DNA of 64,000 nt from positions 5,146,001 to 5,210,000 of the forward strand of contig NZ_WING01000001.1 of assembly GCF_009793335.1 (NCBI RefSeq), written 5' to 3'. The notes under the pieces were generated by a model that worked only from the letters and a program-made list of their open reading frames with translations, did not search any database and was not told the DNA's origin. The stretch comes from Actinomadura sp. J1-007. Lineage in GTDB: Bacteria > Actinomycetota > Actinomycetes > Streptosporangiales > Streptosporangiaceae. Every line of letters starts with the position of its first letter. Positions within the stretch are counted from its first letter, which is position 1. Made by a program: the position numbers and the translations under genes. Positions 52,965-61,277 of this stretch are shown in pieces.

Positions 52965-54079
52965 CCACCGCGACGAGCCGTACCGGCAGCGGCAACGGCA
53001 CTGGCACCGACCCCGGGCCGGCGGGGGAGGCGAGCGGGCGGGCGCTCGCGGTGCGGGAGTTCGAGCGGCTGGCGCGGGCCCGGCTCGACCCCGCGCACTA
53101 CGACTACTTCGCGGGCGGCGCCGGGGACGAGGTGACCCTCCGGGCGAACGAGGCCGCGTTCGGGCGGCTCGCGCTGCTGCCGCGCGTCCTGCGCGGCGCG
53201 GCCGGACCGGACCTCGGCGTCACCCTGCTCGGCCGCCGCGCCGCGACGCCCGTGCTCGTCGCGCCGACCGCGTTCCACCGGCTCGCCCACCCCGACGGCG
53301 AGCGCGCCACGGCCCGCGCGGCGGCCGCCGCCGGAACGATCATGATCGTGAGCATGGCCGCGACCGTCGCCGTCGAGGACGTGGCCGCCGCCGCGCCGGA
53401 CGCCGAGCTGTGGTTCCAGCTCTACGCGCAGTCCGACGCGGCGTTCACCGAGGCGGTCGTGCGCCGCGCCGAGGCCGCCGGGTGCTCCGCGCTCGTCGTC
53501 ACCGCCGACTCCCCGGCGCGCGGACGGCGCGAGCGGGAGCTGCGCCGCGGCTTCACCGACCTGCCGGACGGCCTGCGCTGCGAGAACCTCCGCGACGGCG
53601 GCCGGGTCCGTCCGATCGAGATGTGGCCCGGCCTCTCCTGGGAGCACCTGGCGTTCCTCCGGCGGATCACGGCGCTGCCGATCGTCCTGAAGGGCGTCCT
53701 GCACCCGGACGACGCGCGGCGGGCGCTCGGCCACGGCGTCGCCGCGCTGCTGGTGTCCAACCACGGCGGGCGGCAGCTCGACTCCGTCCCGGCGACGATC
53801 GACGCGCTGCCCGAGATCGCCGCCGCCGTGGACGGCGCGGTCCCGGTGCTGCTCGACGGCGGGATCCGGCGCGGCACCGACGTGCTGAAGGCGCTCGCGC
53901 TCGGCGCGGACGCCGTCGCGGTCGGCCGCCCGGTGATCTGGGGCCTCGCGGCGGACGGCGAACGGGGCGTCGCCCGCGTGCTCGGCCTGCTCCGCGACGA
54001 GGTCGAGCAGGCGCTCACGCTGTGCGGCTGCGCGTCCGTCCGGGACCTCGACCCGGGGATGGTGCGGCGGACATGCTGA
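52961..54079 (+). CDS. FMN-dependent alpha-hydroxy-acid oxidase
   Basis: 372 aa, coupled to the monooxygenase. LDPAHYDYFAGGAGDEVTLRANEAAF and the catalytic-region signature VSNHGGRQLDSVPATIDALPEI (His in SNHGGRQLD) are diagnostic. DGGIRRGTDVLKALALGADAVAVGRPVIW binds FMN phosphate. Family members oxidise glycolate, lactate, mandelate or hydroxymandelate to the 2-oxo acid; hydroxymandelate oxidase is the pathway precedent. In this operon it probably oxidises a 2-hydroxy acid made or released by the neighbouring enzymes. Confidence 0.9.
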   Translation: MTTATSRTGSGNGTGTDPGPAGEASGRALAVREFERLARARLDPAHYDYFAGGAGDEVTLRANEAAFGRLALLPRVLRGAAGPDLGVTLLGRRAATPVLVAPTAFHRLAHPDGERATARAAAAAGTIMIVSMAATVAVEDVAAAAPDAELWFQLYAQSDAAFTEAVVRRAEAAGCSALVVTADSPARGRRERELRRGFTDLPDGLRCENLRDGGRVRPIEMWPGLSWEHLAFLRRITALPIVLKGVLHPDDARRALGHGVAALLVSNHGGRQLDSVPATIDALPEIAAAVDGAVPVLLDGGIRRGTDVLKALALGADAVAVGRPVIWGLAADGERGVARVLGLLRDEVEQALTLCGCASVRDLDPGMVRRTC

Positions 54080-55521
54080 CCACGGTCGCGGCGGTGCTCG
54101 CGGCGGCGCTGGCCGCCGCGGCGGTGGCGAGCCTGCCTTCGTGGCTCCCCGGACGGGTCGTCGCGCTGCGCGTGCGCGTGTTCGCCCGCGTGAACGGGGG
54201 CGAGGGCATCCTCGTCCCCGGCGACCTGGTCGGCGTCGAACGGTTCAGGGAGGTCTACTCCCACCCCGCCGCCTCCGGCCGCAGCGAGGGCGCGGCCCTG
54301 TCGGACCTGTTCTGGTACTGGCTGTCGCCCGGCGCGGAACTGCACCAGGAGCACCTTGAGGCGGGCGCGCGCTACGACGAGGTCGCCCGCACCACGCGGC
54401 GCTTCCTCGCCGTGCCGCAGGCGGAGGCCGAGGACCTCGCGCGCCGCTGCGTCGCCCGCACCCTGTGCGACCTGCGGCGCCGCCAGGGCGGGCGGCCGAG
54501 CGCCGAACGGCTGCGCGACCTGATGATGCCGGTCTGGGCGGACCTGTACTACGAGCTGGTCTTCGGCCGGCCGTGCCCGCCCGACGCCCGCGCCCTGATC
54601 GTCGGCAACGCCGACGACGTCGTCACCGCGCTCAAGTGCTGCGGCCTGCGGCACATGGAGCGGCGGCACCGGCTGACCCGCCACCTCGCCGGGCTGCTGG
54701 ACCGCACCCGCCACCCCCTCCCGGACGGGTTCTTCGACGCGGAACGGGCCCTCTACCTCCAGGGGACGTTCTTCAACACGGCCGTCGTCCAGATGTCGGA
54801 GGCGATGGCGCACCTGCTGATGGTCCTGGCGCAGCGGCCCGCCGTCCAGGACGCCGTCCGCGCCAGGGACGACCGGTACCTCGACCACGTGATCGCCGAG
54901 ACGATGCGGCTCTACCCGCTGTTCGGGGTCGCGCACCGCATCACCACCGGCGACATCGAGCTGGACGCGCGCACGACGATCCCGTCCGGCTCGGTGCTCT
55001 GCTTCGACTACCCGGCGTTCCACCGCGCGGGCTTCGCCGACCCGGACGCGTTCGACCCGGGCCGGTTCGACCCGGAGCGCCGCGGGGGCCGCGCCGTCCG
55101 CGACCTGAACCACATCCCGTTCGGCGTCGCCGCCAACCGGCCCTGCCCGGCCTGGCGGCTCGCGCCGATCACGATGCGCGTCGTCGCCCGGGAGATCCTG
55201 CGCGCGTACGACCTCGCCTCGACGGCCTCGCACACCCGCTCCCTGCCGAACCGGGGCCCCTGCCTCCTCGTCCCCCGCCCGAGCGGGACGGAACGCGGCG
55301 CGGCGCTGGCGGCGGAACGGGGCGCGGCGGGAGCGCGGGCCGCGCACCGTCCGGCGCTGCTCGCCATGCGGTTCCGCGACCGGTGGGAGAACGTCTGGCT
55401 CAGCCTCGTCCAGCTCGCGCTCGGCACCTACATGGTCCGCGACGCGCGCCGCCGGGGCCTGTGCCGGCGCCATTTCGAGGCCGCCGCGGCCCGCGCCGCG
55501 GACCGTTCGGGAGCGGAGTGA
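54073..55521 (+). CDS. Membrane-anchored cytochrome P450
   Basis: 482 aa, start overlapping the upstream gene by 7 nt. The N-terminus is hydrophobic (LTTVAAVLAAALAAAAVASL), unusual for a bacterial P450. ETMRLYPLFGVAHRIT has the K-helix ExxR, FDPGRFDPERR the PERF-like region, and IPFGVAANRPCPAWRLA the haem cysteine, with one extra residue between Phe and Cys and Ala for the usual Gly. About 60 residues follow the core. Needs redox partners not encoded here. Acts last in the AMP ligase-monooxygenase-oxidase operon. Confidence 0.82.
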   Translation: MLTTVAAVLAAALAAAAVASLPSWLPGRVVALRVRVFARVNGGEGILVPGDLVGVERFREVYSHPAASGRSEGAALSDLFWYWLSPGAELHQEHLEAGARYDEVARTTRRFLAVPQAEAEDLARRCVARTLCDLRRRQGGRPSAERLRDLMMPVWADLYYELVFGRPCPPDARALIVGNADDVVTALKCCGLRHMERRHRLTRHLAGLLDRTRHPLPDGFFDAERALYLQGTFFNTAVVQMSEAMAHLLMVLAQRPAVQDAVRARDDRYLDHVIAETMRLYPLFGVAHRITTGDIELDARTTIPSGSVLCFDYPAFHRAGFADPDAFDPGRFDPERRGGRAVRDLNHIPFGVAANRPCPAWRLAPITMRVVAREILRAYDLASTASHTRSLPNRGPCLLVPRPSGTERGAALAAERGAAGARAAHRPALLAMRFRDRWENVWLSLVQLALGTYMVRDARRRGLCRRHFEAAAARAADRSGAE

Positions 55522-55566
55522 GGCCATGCCCAGCCCGGCGCACGGCCCGTCCGAGGGGGCATGGCC
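55522..55566. terminator. Hairpin after the P450 operon
   Basis: Ten-bp arms GGCCATGCCC (55522-55531) and GGGCATGGCC (55557-55566) directly behind the P450 stop, with a long 25-nt loop. Confidence 0.5.
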
Positions 55567-55621
55567 GCGCGAAGGACGGAAGATGACGTGCCGCCGGCCG
55601 GACCGGTTCAAAGATCGGCGT

Positions 55622-55635
55622 AATTGACCACAATT
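55622..55635. promoter_or_regulatory. AATTG-N4-CAATT palindrome before the response regulator
   Basis: A short A+T-rich inverted repeat in G+C-rich surroundings, about 50 nt upstream of the response-regulator start; candidate autoregulatory site. Confidence 0.35.
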
Positions 55636-55687
55636 GCCCGCAGGTCTGGCGTGCGTCCGGGGGCGGTGCGACCGTGGCCTCGTGGCC

Positions 55688-56374
55688 GTGACATCGAGTC
55701 CGGCGGACCGGGGGGCGTCCCGCCGGCTACTGATCATCGAGGACGACCGCGAGCTCGCCGGGATGCTGGACGAGGTGTTCGCCGGGCAGGGCTACGCGGT
55801 CGAGGTGGCCCTGGACGGCCAGCGGGGCCTGCACCTCGGGCTGGCCCGCCGGCACGACGTGATCGTCCTGGACCGCGGGCTGCCCGGGATCGACGGCCTC
55901 GACCTGCTGCGCAGGCTGCGCGCCCAGGCCGTCACCGCGCCCGTGCTCGTCCTCACCGCGTTCGGCGCCGTCGCCGAACGGGTCCGCGGGCTCGACGCGG
56001 GCGCCGAGGACTACCTGCCGAAGCCGTTCGACCTCGACGAGCTGCTCGCCAGGGTCCGGGCGCTGCACCGCAGGAACATCGACCGCGCGGCGGTGCTGCC
56101 GCTCGGCGACGGCTGGCTCGACGCCGAGGCGCGGATCGTCCGGCTGCCGACCGGCGAGAGCGTCACGCTGTCGGGACGCGAGTGCCGGCTGCTGCGCGCG
56201 CTCGCCGTCCGCCCCCGGCACGTGCACACCCGCGCGTCGCTGCGGCGCGGCGTCTTCGACGGCGCCCGCACCGAGTCGATCGTCGACACCTACGTCTACT
56301 ACCTGCGGGGCAAGCTCGGCCCGGACGTCGTGCGGACCGTCCGCGGCGTCGGCTACCGCGTGGGCCGGCTGTGA
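55688..56374 (+). CDS. OmpR-family response regulator
   Basis: GTG 55688 (55682 also possible); 228 aa. Receiver domain RLLIIEDDRELAGML ... DVIVLDRGLPGIDGLDLL with the phospho-Asp, and LPKPFDLDELLARVRAL with the conserved Lys. C-terminal winged helix (ESVTLSGRECRLLRALAVRP; VDTYVYYLRGKLGPDVVRTVRGVGYRVG). Its stop overlaps the kinase start (GTGA). Confidence 0.93.
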   Translation: MTSSPADRGASRRLLIIEDDRELAGMLDEVFAGQGYAVEVALDGQRGLHLGLARRHDVIVLDRGLPGIDGLDLLRRLRAQAVTAPVLVLTAFGAVAERVRGLDAGAEDYLPKPFDLDELLARVRALHRRNIDRAAVLPLGDGWLDAEARIVRLPTGESVTLSGRECRLLRALAVRPRHVHTRASLRRGVFDGARTESIVDTYVYYLRGKLGPDVVRTVRGVGYRVGRL

Positions 56375-57612
56375 ACCGCCCCGGCGCGCGGGACCCGGAG
56401 CGGCGCCTCGTCCTGCGCGCCCGCCGCGCCGTCACCCTCCAGCTCACCGGCGCGATCGCCCTGGTCATCGCGCTCGCCGGCGGGCTGGTGTACGCGGTCA
56501 CCGGCGCCGGGCAGAACGAGGCGGCCCGCCGCGAGCTCGCCGCCGCGACGCGGGGCGCCGACGTCGGCCACCCGCCGCCGTGCGTGTGGCTGTCCGAGGT
56601 GCGCGCGGGCGCGGTGCGCCGTTCGCCCGGCGCTCCGGCCGCGCTCCCGGCGGTGTCCGTCCGGGCCGCGGACGGCGGCGCCCGCGTCGCCCGCGCCCGC
56701 GCGGGCGGGCACCTCTACCTCGTCCGCACCGAACGGCGCGGCGACGCGACCGTCCAGGCCGCGATGGACCTGCGCTACCAGACCGCCGAACGCCGCCGGC
56801 TGCTCCGCACGCTCGTCGCCACCGAGCTCGCCGGGCTCCTCGCCGCGCTGCTCGTCGGCCGCATCCTCGCCCAGCGCGCGATCGCGCCGCTCGGTGAGGC
56901 CCTCGCCAGGCAGCGCCGGTTCGTCGCCGACGCCAGCCACGAGCTGCGCACGCCCCTCGCCCGCCTGCACACCCGCGCGGAACTCGTCGAACGCCGGCTG
57001 CGCCGCGGCGCCGACCCGGGCGCCGTCACCGAGGAGATGGACCGGCTCGTCGCGGGCACCCGGCAGCTCGGCGAGGTCGTGGACGACCTGCTGGTCTCGG
57101 CGCAGCTGCGCGGGCCCCGCCGGACGTCCGCGGTCGACCTCGCCGCGCTCGCCGAGGAGCTCGCCGCCGCCGAGCACGTCCGCGCCCGTTCCCTCGGCGT
57201 CACGATCGAGGTGACGCGGAACGGGCCCGGCGTCGTCCGCGGCGCCGAGACGGCCCTGCGCCGGGTGATCTCCGCGCTGCTCGACAACGCGCTCGGCAAC
57301 ACCGGCGCGGGCGGCCACATCTGGGTGACCCTCGCCAGCGGGCCGTCGCGCACCGTGGAGCTCACCGTCAGCGACGACGGCGCGGGCCTGGACCCGCGCG
57401 ACGCCGAACGCCTCTTCGCCCGCTCCGTCGGCCGCGGCCACGGGCTCGGCCTCGCGCTCGCCCGCGAGGTCGTCACCGGCCACGGCGGAACGATCACCGC
57501 CGACGGGCGTCCGGGCGCGGGCGCGGCGTTCACCGTCCGCATCCCCGCCTCGCCCGGACCCGCCCGCCCGGCCGCGCGGGCCCGCGGCTACTCGGCCTCG
57601 CCCAACCCGTAG
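56371..57612 (+). CDS. Sensor histidine kinase
   Basis: 413 aa, coupled to the regulator. Two membrane spans (LTGAIALVIALAGGLVYAVTG; LVATELAGLLAALLVGRIL) flank a short extracytoplasmic sensor. Then HisKA DASHELRTPLARLHTR (His190), N-box LLDNALGNTG and G-boxes VSDDGAGLDPRD and GHGLGLALAREVV. The signal is unknown. Its last 25 bp overlap the convergent DUF5954-like gene. Confidence 0.92.
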   Translation: MNRPGARDPERRLVLRARRAVTLQLTGAIALVIALAGGLVYAVTGAGQNEAARRELAAATRGADVGHPPPCVWLSEVRAGAVRRSPGAPAALPAVSVRAADGGARVARARAGGHLYLVRTERRGDATVQAAMDLRYQTAERRRLLRTLVATELAGLLAALLVGRILAQRAIAPLGEALARQRRFVADASHELRTPLARLHTRAELVERRLRRGADPGAVTEEMDRLVAGTRQLGEVVDDLLVSAQLRGPRRTSAVDLAALAEELAAAEHVRARSLGVTIEVTRNGPGVVRGAETALRRVISALLDNALGNTGAGGHIWVTLASGPSRTVELTVSDDGAGLDPRDAERLFARSVGRGHGLGLALAREVVTGHGGTITADGRPGAGAAFTVRIPASPGPARPAARARGYSASPNP

Positions 57613-58547
57613 CGCTCCTGGTCCGACGGGCGCGGCGCCTCCGGGCCGTCCCGCCCGAGCCGCAGCATCCGCGAGATCCGCACGGTGCGGAACTCCCGCC
57701 CGCCCGCCATGATCACGTGCCCGGTCGAGTGCGCGACCTGCCGCGCCGCCTCGTCCCACGCCGCGAGCTCGGCGCCGGACGGCGGATCGCCCTCGAACTC
57801 GCGCAGCCGCGGCAGCACCCTGGTGAAGTGGGTCGCGAGCCGTTCGCGCGCCTCCTCCGGGTCGTCGCCGCCGGTGATGGGCTTCCACGCGTCGTCCCTG
57901 ACCTCGACGACCATGAACGTCGGCGGCAGCAGCACCACGCCCGGATGCGCGCGGACCGCGTGCCGCGCCTCGGTCATCACCATGTCCGGCACCGTGCCGG
58001 GGTTCGGCAGGTGGCCGACCAGGTTCAGCCGGAGCTGCGTCTCCCACTGCCCCGCGGGCGCGCGCGGGTCGATGAGGTGCCCGCGCAGGAACGGGTCGAC
58101 GGGCTCCGCGCCGTCCGTCGGGCGCGGCGGCTCCATCACGCGGTCGCCGATCAGCGTGAACCGCTCGACCCGGATCACCCGGTAGCGCAGGTCGCCGATC
58201 TCCCACTCGTCCTTGGCGAGCTGCTCGCCCTCCTCGGGGTCGAGCCGGTCCGCCGCGGCCAGCATGGCCCGCGCCGCCTCCGGCTCCCCCTCCCGCCGCG
58301 CCGCCGCCATCCGCAGGTCGACCGCCAGCGCGTACCGCGCCGCCGAGGGATCGGACGAGCCGATCCCCCCGATGCGCCACTCGCTCCCCGACTGCACCGC
58401 GTGCCCGAAGTCGGGCGACCCGGCGGGCAGGAGTCTCGGGTAGGCCCGGATCCGCTCCCCGATCTCCCCGTCGCGCACGGCCGCCACGGGGTCGAGGTCG
58501 GCGACCAGGTTGATGTGGTCGTACCCGGGCATCAGCGGGAACGTCAT
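57588..58547 (-). CDS. DUF5954-like protein
   Basis: ATG 58547; 319 aa, soluble. LDPVAAVRDGEIGERIRAYPRLLPAGSPDFGHAVQSGSEWRIGG is the start typical of an actinobacterial family I take to be DUF5954. The centre has LRYRVIRVERFTLIGDRVMEPPRP, and the C-terminus AHSTGHVIMAGGREFRTVRISRMLRLGRDGPEAPRPSD. No catalytic motif known. Overlaps the kinase gene tail to tail. Confidence 0.7.
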   Translation of the reverse strand: MTFPLMPGYDHINLVADLDPVAAVRDGEIGERIRAYPRLLPAGSPDFGHAVQSGSEWRIGGIGSSDPSAARYALAVDLRMAAARREGEPEAARAMLAAADRLDPEEGEQLAKDEWEIGDLRYRVIRVERFTLIGDRVMEPPRPTDGAEPVDPFLRGHLIDPRAPAGQWETQLRLNLVGHLPNPGTVPDMVMTEARHAVRAHPGVVLLPPTFMVVEVRDDAWKPITGGDDPEEARERLATHFTRVLPRLREFEGDPPSGAELAAWDEAARQVAHSTGHVIMAGGREFRTVRISRMLRLGRDGPEAPRPSDQERYGLGEAE

Positions 58548-58559
58548 GCCCCCATCCTC

Positions 58560-58800
58560 GCCACACCCGAACCCGCCCCGCCCCGCAAACCCGCAGATCG
58601 ACCCCCCATCCCACCTCCCCAAACCCCCACCAACAACCCCCCACCCCCTCAAACCCCACCCCCTCCCACACCCCCGCTCCGGCCCTGCTTCGCCGCGCCC
58701 GCCGCGCCCGTCCCGGGCCCGTCGCCGACGGGGAGGCCGGGTGTGGTCAGGGGGTGGGGGGCGGGTGGGGCGGAGGGGGTGGGGGGTTTGGGGGATGGTG
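58560..58800. other. C-rich then G-rich tract, potential G-quadruplex/imperfect cruciform
   Basis: Plus-strand runs of C3-C6 (about 58563-58675) are followed by runs of G3-G6 (58748-58796). The arms are partly complementary (ACCCCCTCC / GGAGGGGGT). Situated between the divergent DUF5954-like and GH3 genes. A TTGACA box follows at 58810-58815. Confidence 0.55.
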
Positions 58801-58874
58801 TTCTGTTTCTTGACAGATGTCTGGGTGCGGGGGACGGTCCTGACTGATGGCGCAAGCTCGTCCGGGAGGGACAC

Positions 58875-60773
58875 GTGGCGCATTCTCGGCTCCTCACCGT
58901 CGGGTCCCGGCGGTCGCTGCTCGTGGCGGTCGCGCTGGCGGCGCCGTTGCTGTCCGTGCCGCCTGCGCGGGCGGAGGCGGCGGCCTACCTCGATTCGCGG
59001 GTTCCGGTGGCTGGGCGGGTGAAGGACCTGCTCGGGCGCATGACGCTGGAGGAGAAGGCCGGGCAGATGGCCCAGGCCGAACGGGGCGCGGTGGACGGCG
59101 ACCAGGGGCAGATCACGGCGCTCGGCCTCGGGTCGGTGCTGTCCGGGGGCGGCTCGACGCCCGCGGCCAACACGCCGGAGGGGTGGGCCGACATGGTGGA
59201 CGGCTACCAGGCGCGGGCGCTCGCCACGCGGCTGCGCATCCCGTTGCTGTACGGGGTGGACTCGGTGCACGGCCACAACAACCTCGTCGGCGCGACGGTC
59301 TTCCCGCACAACATCGCGCTCGGCGCGACGCGCGATCCGCGGCTGGTGCGGGAGGCGGCGCGGATCACGGCGATGGAGACCCGCGCGACCGGGCCCCAGT
59401 GGACGTTCGCGCCGTGCGTGTGCGTCACGCGGGACGTGCGATGGGGGCGCACGTACGAGAGCTTCGGCGAGGACCCGCGGCTCGTCACCGCGATGGGGAC
59501 GGGCATCGAGGGCTTCCAGGGACGGAACCTCGCCGACACGCGGCACGTCCTCGCGACCGCCAAGCACTACGCGGGCGACGGCGACACGCGGTTCGGGTCC
59601 TCGACGACCGGGACGTACACGATCGACCAGGGCGTGACCGTCACCGACCGCAGGACGTTCGCGCGGATCGACCTCGCGCCGTACGTCGCGGCCGTGCGCG
59701 AGGAGCGGGTGGGCAGCATCATGCCGTCGTTCTCCAGCGTCGACTGGACGGAGGACGGCGTCGGGAACCCCGTCAAGATGAGCGCGCACAAGGAGTTGCT
59801 GACCGACGTGCTCAAGAGGCGGATCGGCTTCCCCGGCTTCCTGGTCAGCGACTGGGAGGCGATCCACCAGCTCCCGGGCGACTACGCGGTGCAGGTGCGC
59901 ACGGCGGTGAACGCCGGGATCGACATGTTCATGGAGCCCTACAGCGCGCCGCAGTTCGTGCGGACGCTGGTCGCGGAGGTACGGGCCGGGCGGATCCCGA
60001 CGAGCCGGATCGACGACGCGGTCGGGCGGATCCTGCGGGCCAAGTTCCAGCTCGGCCTGTTCGAGCGCCCGTACACCGACCGTTCCCGCGCGGGCTCGAT
60101 CGGGTCGGCCGCGCACCGGGCCGTCGCGCGCCGCGCGGTCGCCGAGTCGCAGGTGCTGCTGAAGAACGACCGGCGCGCGCTGCCGCTCAAGCCGTCCCAG
60201 CGGATCTACGTCGCCGGGGCGAACGCCGACGACCTCGGCAACCAGGCGGGCGGCTGGACCGTGACCTGGCAGGGCGGTTCGGGCGCGACCATCCCCGGCA
60301 CGACGATCCTCCAGGGCATCCGGCGGAACGCGGCGGACGTGACGTACAGCGCGGACGCGTCGGCGCCCACGGCGGGCCACGACGCCGGCGTGGTCGTGAT
60401 CGGCGAGACCCCGTACGCCGAGGGCGTCGGGGACGTCGGCAACGGGCACACGCTCGAACCGTCCGCCGCCGACCGCGCCAACATCGACCGCGTCTGCGGC
60501 GCGGTGCGGACCTGCGTCGTCCTCGACGTCGCCGGCCGCCCGCAGATCGTCACGGGCCTGCTCCCGAAGATGGACGCGTTCGTGATGTCGTGGCTGCCGG
60601 GCAGCGAGGGCGCGGGCGTGGCGGACGTGCTGTTCGGCAAGCGCCCGTTCCGCGGGCGGCTCCCGGTGACGTGGCCGCGCAGCGAGGCCCAGGAGCCCAT
60701 CAACGTGGGCGACGAGCACTACGACCCGCTCTTCCCGTACGGCCACGGCCTGACGACCCGTCCCCGGTCCTGA
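58875..60773 (+). CDS. Secreted GH3 family beta-glucosidase
   Basis: GTG 58875 with GGGAGG upstream; 632 aa. A signal peptide (RRSLLVAVALAAPLLSVPPARAEA) precedes the GH3 (alpha/beta)8 domain: LLGRMTLEEKAGQMAQAE, DSVHGHNNLVGATVFPHNIALGA, TAKHYAGDGDT and the nucleophile Asp326 in GFLVSDWEAI. The second domain (AESQVLLKNDRRALPLKPSQRIYVAG ... LFPYGHGL) completes the active site. It should release glucose or related sugars from beta-glycans outside the cell. Confidence 0.93.
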   Translation: MAHSRLLTVGSRRSLLVAVALAAPLLSVPPARAEAAAYLDSRVPVAGRVKDLLGRMTLEEKAGQMAQAERGAVDGDQGQITALGLGSVLSGGGSTPAANTPEGWADMVDGYQARALATRLRIPLLYGVDSVHGHNNLVGATVFPHNIALGATRDPRLVREAARITAMETRATGPQWTFAPCVCVTRDVRWGRTYESFGEDPRLVTAMGTGIEGFQGRNLADTRHVLATAKHYAGDGDTRFGSSTTGTYTIDQGVTVTDRRTFARIDLAPYVAAVREERVGSIMPSFSSVDWTEDGVGNPVKMSAHKELLTDVLKRRIGFPGFLVSDWEAIHQLPGDYAVQVRTAVNAGIDMFMEPYSAPQFVRTLVAEVRAGRIPTSRIDDAVGRILRAKFQLGLFERPYTDRSRAGSIGSAAHRAVARRAVAESQVLLKNDRRALPLKPSQRIYVAGANADDLGNQAGGWTVTWQGGSGATIPGTTILQGIRRNAADVTYSADASAPTAGHDAGVVVIGETPYAEGVGDVGNGHTLEPSAADRANIDRVCGAVRTCVVLDVAGRPQIVTGLLPKMDAFVMSWLPGSEGAGVADVLFGKRPFRGRLPVTWPRSEAQEPINVGDEHYDPLFPYGHGLTTRPRS

Positions 60774-60797
60774 CGCACGGCGCGGCGTCAGGACCGG
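60764..60797. terminator. Hairpin overlapping the GH3 stop codon
   Basis: Twelve-bp stem CCGGTCCTGACG / CGTCAGGACCGG with the TGA inside the left arm; a further palindrome CCGGGACCGGTCCCGG adjoins. Confidence 0.65.
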
Positions 60798-61277
60798 GAC
60801 CGGTCCCGGCGTCTGGTGCGGCGTTCCCCAGTGCCGCCGCGCGCCGTCCCCGACGAAACGACGCGCGGCGGGTCCGCTCCCGCGCGGCGGCGTCCTCGTC
60901 CCGCGCGGGCGTCTCCGCCCTGCGCGGCGGCGTCTCCGAATGATGCGGCGGTGGCTCCGGGAACGTGGAGGGCGGGGGGCATTCCCTTCATTCTCTCCCC
61001 TGGAGCGTTGGCGGACAATGCGTTATTCGGACCGGTCCGTCCGGCTCATGCGGGGCGGGCCGGTCCCATGGGTCCATGGTCCGGAAAGGGCCGCCGATTT
61101 AGCCTGGACGGCGAGAGCGCGCGGCGGCCGGGCCCGGCGACGAAGCGGTGGCGGGCCGTGCGCGCGGCGCGGCGGCGCGAGCCCGCGGCGCGGCCGCGGG
61201 AGCCCGCGGCGCGGCGGAGCGGAGTTCGGCGTACGCCCTGAGACCACCGTTGGACCGACCTCGCGCGGAGCGTGCTG
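60774..61277. other. Intergenic region without a gene
   Basis: Very G+C-rich with short GCGGCG-type repeats and two GAGCCCGCGGCGCGG copies near 61180-61215. I see no supported gene. The promoter of the hydrolase gene presumably lies near 61000-61030, the A+T-richest part. Confidence 0.4.
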
